Assembly: GCA_900766195.1 (NCBI GenBank)
Contig: CAAFUN010000168.1
Span: forward strand, 1 to 64,000
Length of the DNA: 64,000 bases
Origin: an uncultured Bacteroides sp.
GTDB lineage: Bacteria > Bacteroidota > Bacteroidia > Bacteroidales > Bacteroidaceae
Direction of reading: 5' to 3'
Numbering within the stretch: the first letter of the stretch is position 1; every line of letters starts with the position of its first letter. The notes beneath the pieces are model-generated. The model did no database searches. It was not told the origin of the DNA and was given only the letters and a program-made list of their open reading frames with translations. Positions 61,370 through 64,000 of the stretch are shown here, in pieces. Both the position numbers and the translations under genes were made by a program.

Positions 61370-62218
61370 CTATTTTCGCTTACTTTCAGCCAAAGAGATG
61401 CTATCATCCGCCAATACTATTAGGTGTCTTTTATAAAGATCACCTACACTCTTTTTGAATGTTTTTTTGCTCACGCCAAAAGCTTCATAAATTTCTTCAG
61501 CCGGACTCTTATCATTCAGCATAATGCGCCCGCCTTCATCTTTAATGTACTGCAACAACACTTCAGAAAAGTCATCAATCTTTTCAAATCCGCCCTTTTG
61601 CAATACCAAGTCTATCTTTCCATCTTCCCGAACCTGTTTTATATAAGCCTTAACTCTCATGCCTGTATGCAAAGGTGTAAAAATTTCGCTATCATACAAC
61701 AGTCCGCCATATTCATTATTCACAATCACCTTAAATCCCAAATCCGTCTTTTGCCAAATCAATGCATCTATTTCATCCCCCTCAGCGTAGGGAGCTTTTT
61801 CTTTAGACAGAAAACGTTCTATTTTGGCAGATGCTACAATACGGTAACTCTCCTCATCGAGATAAGCATAAACAATATACTTTTCTCCCATTTGCATTTT
61901 TTGCTTCTGCTCACGGAATGGCACAAACAGATCCTTCATCAGCCCCCATTCAAGGAAAGCACCATACTCATTCACCCAAGCCACTCTTATGTAAGCAAAT
62001 TGTCCAACTTGTATCAATGGGCTGAGAGTAGTAGCCACCAAACGCTCTTCATTATCAAGGTAGATAAAAACATCCAACGACTGTCCTATGGCACAGTCAT
62101 CGGGAACATATCGTTTAGGAAGCAAGATCTCTCCATCTTCCCCACCATCAAGATACATTCCGAATTCAACTTCTTTTACAACATCAAGTGTATTGAATTT
62201 TCCTAATTTTATGCTCAT
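61370..62218 (-). CDS. CvfB-like S1-domain RNA-binding protein
   Basis: A 282-aa soluble protein built of S1-like beta-barrel modules plus a C-terminal winged helix: GEILLPKRYVPDDCAIGQSL, ATTLSPLIQVGQFAYIRVAW, VNEYGAFLEWGLMKDLFVPF (the S1 core), then DGKIDLVLQKGGFEKI, and the winged-helix end SPAEEIYEAFGVSKKTFKKS. This architecture matches CvfB/YitL. CvfB affects virulence gene expression in Staphylococcus; the role in Bacteroidales is unknown. A -7 box at 62236-62243 lies just upstream. Confidence 0.87.
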   Translation of the reverse strand: MSIKLGKFNTLDVVKEVEFGMYLDGGEDGEILLPKRYVPDDCAIGQSLDVFIYLDNEERLVATTLSPLIQVGQFAYIRVAWVNEYGAFLEWGLMKDLFVPFREQKQKMQMGEKYIVYAYLDEESYRIVASAKIERFLSKEKAPYAEGDEIDALIWQKTDLGFKVIVNNEYGGLLYDSEIFTPLHTGMRVKAYIKQVREDGKIDLVLQKGGFEKIDDFSEVLLQYIKDEGGRIMLNDKSPAEEIYEAFGVSKKTFKKSVGDLYKRHLIVLADDSISLAESKRK

Positions 62219-62235
62219 CTTTCAAACTTTTGTGG

Positions 62236-62243
62236 CAAAGATA
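62236..62243 (-). promoter_or_regulatory. Promoter -7 box of the CvfB-like gene
   Basis: CAAAGATA on the plus strand is TATCTTTG on the minus strand, matching TAnnTTTG; the transcript would have a very short leader of about 10 nt. Confidence 0.5.
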
Positions 62244-62366
62244 GCTATAAGCTATAACTTTTCGATCTAATCCATAACTTTTTTCTATGAACAAAAGCAG
62301 TAATAATCAGTTATTATAGTAACAAAAAGGAATGAAAACATTATTCACCTTTAAATACATAAAGTT

Positions 62367-63368
62367 ATGGATTTTATAACGAACGAAAAATTAACAATTG
62401 TAGGAGCTGCCGGGATGATTGGTTCCAACATGGCTCAAACAGCTATCATGATGCATCTCACTCCCAACATTTGTCTGTACGATCCCTACGCACAAGGACT
62501 TGAAGGAGTAGCCGAGGAAATGTTCCACTGTGGTTTTGAAGGATTAAACTTAACTTACACTTCTGATATTAAGGAAGCGCTAACTGGTGCCAAATATATA
62601 GTGTCTTCTGGTGGCGCAGCCCGAAAAGCAGGTATGACACGCGAAGACTTACTAAAAGGCAATGCTGCCATTGCCGAAGAATTTGGAAAGAATGTAAAGG
62701 CATATTGCCCTGATGTTAAGCATGTAGTTGTCATTTTTAATCCGGCTGATATTACCGGTTTAATCACCTTGTTATACTCAGGTCTTAAACCATCTCAAGT
62801 CACTACCCTTGCTGCTCTCGACAGCACTCGTCTTCGTAGTGAGCTTGCCAAATATTTCCACATGACTCCCGATAAAATTGAAAATTGCCGTACGTACGGC
62901 GGACATGGCGAGCAAATGGCTGTCTATGCTTCCACTGCAAAGGTTGACGGTAAACCTTTATTAGATTTAATCGGAACGGCTGCTTTACCTGCAGACAAAT
63001 GGAGCGATATTCAAGAAAAGGTAACCAAAGGTGGAGCAAACATAATCAACCTGCGTGGACGTTCATCATTCCAGAGCCCTGCTTACGTATCTATTGAAAT
63101 GATTGCAGCTGCAATGGGTGGAAAACCTTTCCGCTGGCCGGCAGGTACTTATGTACACAGTCATGGATTTGATCACATCATGATGGCGATGGAAACCGAA
63201 ATTACTAAAGACGGCGTACATTACAAAGAACTAAAAGGTACACCTGAAGAAGAAGCTAAATTGAAAGAAAGCTACGCTCATCTCTGTAAGTTGCGTGATG
63301 AAGTAATTGGAATGGGAGTACTTCCTCCTATTAAAGATTGGAAGAGCATCAATCCCCATATTAACTAA
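62367..63368 (+). CDS. mdh: Malate dehydrogenase
   Basis: NAD-dependent malate/oxaloacetate interconversion (333 aa), part of the reductive branch to fumarate and succinate in Bacteroides. Seen: Rossmann motif LTIVGAAGMIGSNMAQTAIM, IVSSGGAARKAGMTREDLLK (substrate-binding Arg region), VVVIFNPADITGLI, LAALDSTRLRSELAKYF with the Asp and Arg of the active site, and the catalytic His in TYGGHGEQMAV. It belongs to the LDH/MDH superfamily, slightly longer than the usual 310-315 aa. Monocistronic, with a strong terminator. Confidence 0.93.
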   Translation: MDFITNEKLTIVGAAGMIGSNMAQTAIMMHLTPNICLYDPYAQGLEGVAEEMFHCGFEGLNLTYTSDIKEALTGAKYIVSSGGAARKAGMTREDLLKGNAAIAEEFGKNVKAYCPDVKHVVVIFNPADITGLITLLYSGLKPSQVTTLAALDSTRLRSELAKYFHMTPDKIENCRTYGGHGEQMAVYASTAKVDGKPLLDLIGTAALPADKWSDIQEKVTKGGANIINLRGRSSFQSPAYVSIEMIAAAMGGKPFRWPAGTYVHSHGFDHIMMAMETEITKDGVHYKELKGTPEEEAKLKESYAHLCKLRDEVIGMGVLPPIKDWKSINPHIN

Positions 63369-63398
63369 GACTGGATAAATTTCCTGTTTTTAGTTTCT

Positions 63399-63440
63399 AT
63401 CCCTTTGCATTTAATAGAAAAATGCAAAGGGATTTTATTT
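63399..63440 (+). terminator. Terminator after mdh
   Basis: ATCCCTTTGCATTT and AAATGCAAAGGGAT form a perfect 14-bp stem with a 7-nt loop, followed by TTTATTT. Confidence 0.88.
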
Positions 63441-63450
63441 TGATTATAAT

Positions 63451-63482
63451 TTTGCTGTATTAAGAAAAACTATTTATCTTTG
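63451..63482 (+). promoter_or_regulatory. Promoter of tRNA-Phe
   Basis: TTTG at 63451-63454 and TATCTTTG at 63475-63482 are separated by 20 bp, the best full match in the window to the Bacteroides -33/-7 promoter. The tRNA starts 18 nt downstream. Confidence 0.75.
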
Positions 63483-63500
63483 CACGCGCAAAAGCAAGAT

Positions 63501-63573
63501 GGTGCCATAGCTCAGTTGGTAGAGCAAAGGACTGAAAATCCTTGTGTCCCCGGTTCGATTCCTGGTGGCACCA
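63501..63573 (+). tRNA. tRNA-Phe (GAA anticodon)
   Basis: A 73-nt cloverleaf: acceptor stem GGTGCCA with TGGCACC, D-arm GCTCAGTTGGTAGAGC, anticodon stem-loop AAGGACTGAAAATCCTT with anticodon GAA, T-loop TTCGATT. The T-stem CCCGG/CCTGG has one apparent C-T mismatch. The discriminator base is A and the 3' CCA is not encoded, as is common in this phylum. Confidence 0.95.
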
Positions 63574-63592
63574 CTTTTAAAGAAAGAAAAAG

Positions 63593-63637
63593 AAGTAAAA
63601 GCTCGTGATATTCATTGGATATCACGAGCTTTTACTT
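63593..63637 (+). terminator. Long hairpin after tRNA-Phe
   Basis: AAGTAAAAGCTCGTGATAT and its exact complement ATATCACGAGCTTTTACTT form a 19-bp stem with a 7-nt loop, 19 nt after the tRNA. It may terminate the tRNA transcript, with TTTTA following. Confidence 0.7.
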
Positions 63638-64000
63638 TTACCCACGAAGCAGAAAGTGGGAAGCTTATCAGAAATCAATATCCCAATATTGTTTTCGAAG
63701 GATACGACCTGTCCGCTTTGTATACGGAAGATTTTGATTCACATACTGATTATACCGGCTGTATCCTTTTTGAGCTAATCAGGCAATACATTGCAACTTG
63801 CCTATAATCTCAAACAAGCTGTCTTTCTCCGACTGGCTTAGTAAATCTGGATAAGACTGTGCTCAGGCAAAGAGATTGTCTAATATTGGGGTAGCTATCA
63901 TTTCTATTAGTTATCTTTATTAAGATGTTTTAGCAGAGTCGTTATTCCCCGGTATTATGTTTTGCCTGATTCGTTTTTTTTTAATTTGAGAATGTTTTGA
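63638..64000. other. Downstream flank without a supported gene
   Basis: A frame running out of the tRNA stays open to 63807 (CILFELIRQYIATCL at its end), but its start lies inside the tRNA and its first half is the hairpin, so it is not a credible gene as it stands. The coding-like segment 63650-63807 could be a decayed fragment of an unidentified gene. Nothing recognisable follows up to 64000. Confidence 0.4.

Noticed and set aside
61424..62206. 260-codon plus-strand open frame opposite the CvfB-like gene
   Set aside because: The minus frame has clear S1-domain motifs and a promoter box; the plus frame is low in conserved features and rich in Phe, Ile and His as expected for a shadow.
63544..63807. 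87-codon frame starting inside tRNA-Phe
   Set aside because: The first 30 codons are tRNA and hairpin sequence; no ribosome-binding context. At most the distal part is a decayed fragment.

Overview
The window looks like chromosome of a gut Bacteroidales bacterium, most likely Bacteroides or a close relative. The pointers are AT-rich intergenic DNA, repeated TAnnTTTG -7 boxes ahead of genes (the Bacteroides sigma-ABfr promoter), Mfa/FimB-type fimbrial genes, DUF3575/DUF3868 proteins, gldH, a FISUMP/fimbrillin lipoprotein, and a tRNA with no encoded CCA. Species was not determined.

Layout. 1-600: remnant of an IS982-type transposase with three in-frame stops. 668-5881 (minus): threonine operon thrA / apgM-like gene (candidate homoserine kinase) / thrC, preceded by an apparent Thr-rich leader peptide. 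6169-7241: asparaginase ansA. 7345-25330: an accessory surface-structure island. It holds a frameshifted tyrosine recombinase, a 954-bp AT-rich segment bounded by perfect 22-bp inverted repeats and carrying an outward-pointing promoter box, and then nine same-strand genes: DUF3575, DUF3868/OmpA-like, Mfa1-type fimbrillin, Mfa2/FimB-type anchor, two fimbrillin-like lipoproteins, a leucine-rich-repeat lipoprotein, and two very large secreted adhesin-like paralogues, one with an L-type-lectin-like N-terminus. I read this as a phase-variable fimbria/adhesin operon under an invertible promoter, drawn here in the ON orientation.

25414-28290 (minus): small stand-alone genes (NTF2-like protein, AraC/GyrI-like regulator, GNAT acetyltransferase, DUF3788). 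28291-29498: non-coding stretch with an array of 11-bp repeats and a GC-rich palindromic element. 29499-36467 (plus): methyltransferase, radA, FAD-dependent oxidoreductase, a LuxR-type regulator with a His/Met-rich linker, and a TonB-dependent receptor. 36512-40387 (minus): zinc-ribbon membrane protein, U32-family protein, metA. 40643-46590 (plus): fimbrillin/FISUMP lipoprotein, then the metF-holB-ricT-gldH gene run.

46602-62218 (minus): the cell-shape cluster mreB-mreC-mreD-mrdA-rodA downstream of purH, then (going up the window) an M13 peptidase, ABC-F protein, CNNM/HlyC-type protein, rplS, a lipoprotein with Arg/Ser-rich 15-residue repeats, and a CvfB-like S1 protein. 62367-63573 (plus): malate dehydrogenase and tRNA-Phe. 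The most interesting items are the invertible fimbrial promoter with its lectin adhesins, the thr leader peptide, and the His/Met-rich regulator next to a palindrome ahead of the TonB receptor. All functional calls rest on motif recognition by eye; no database search was run.
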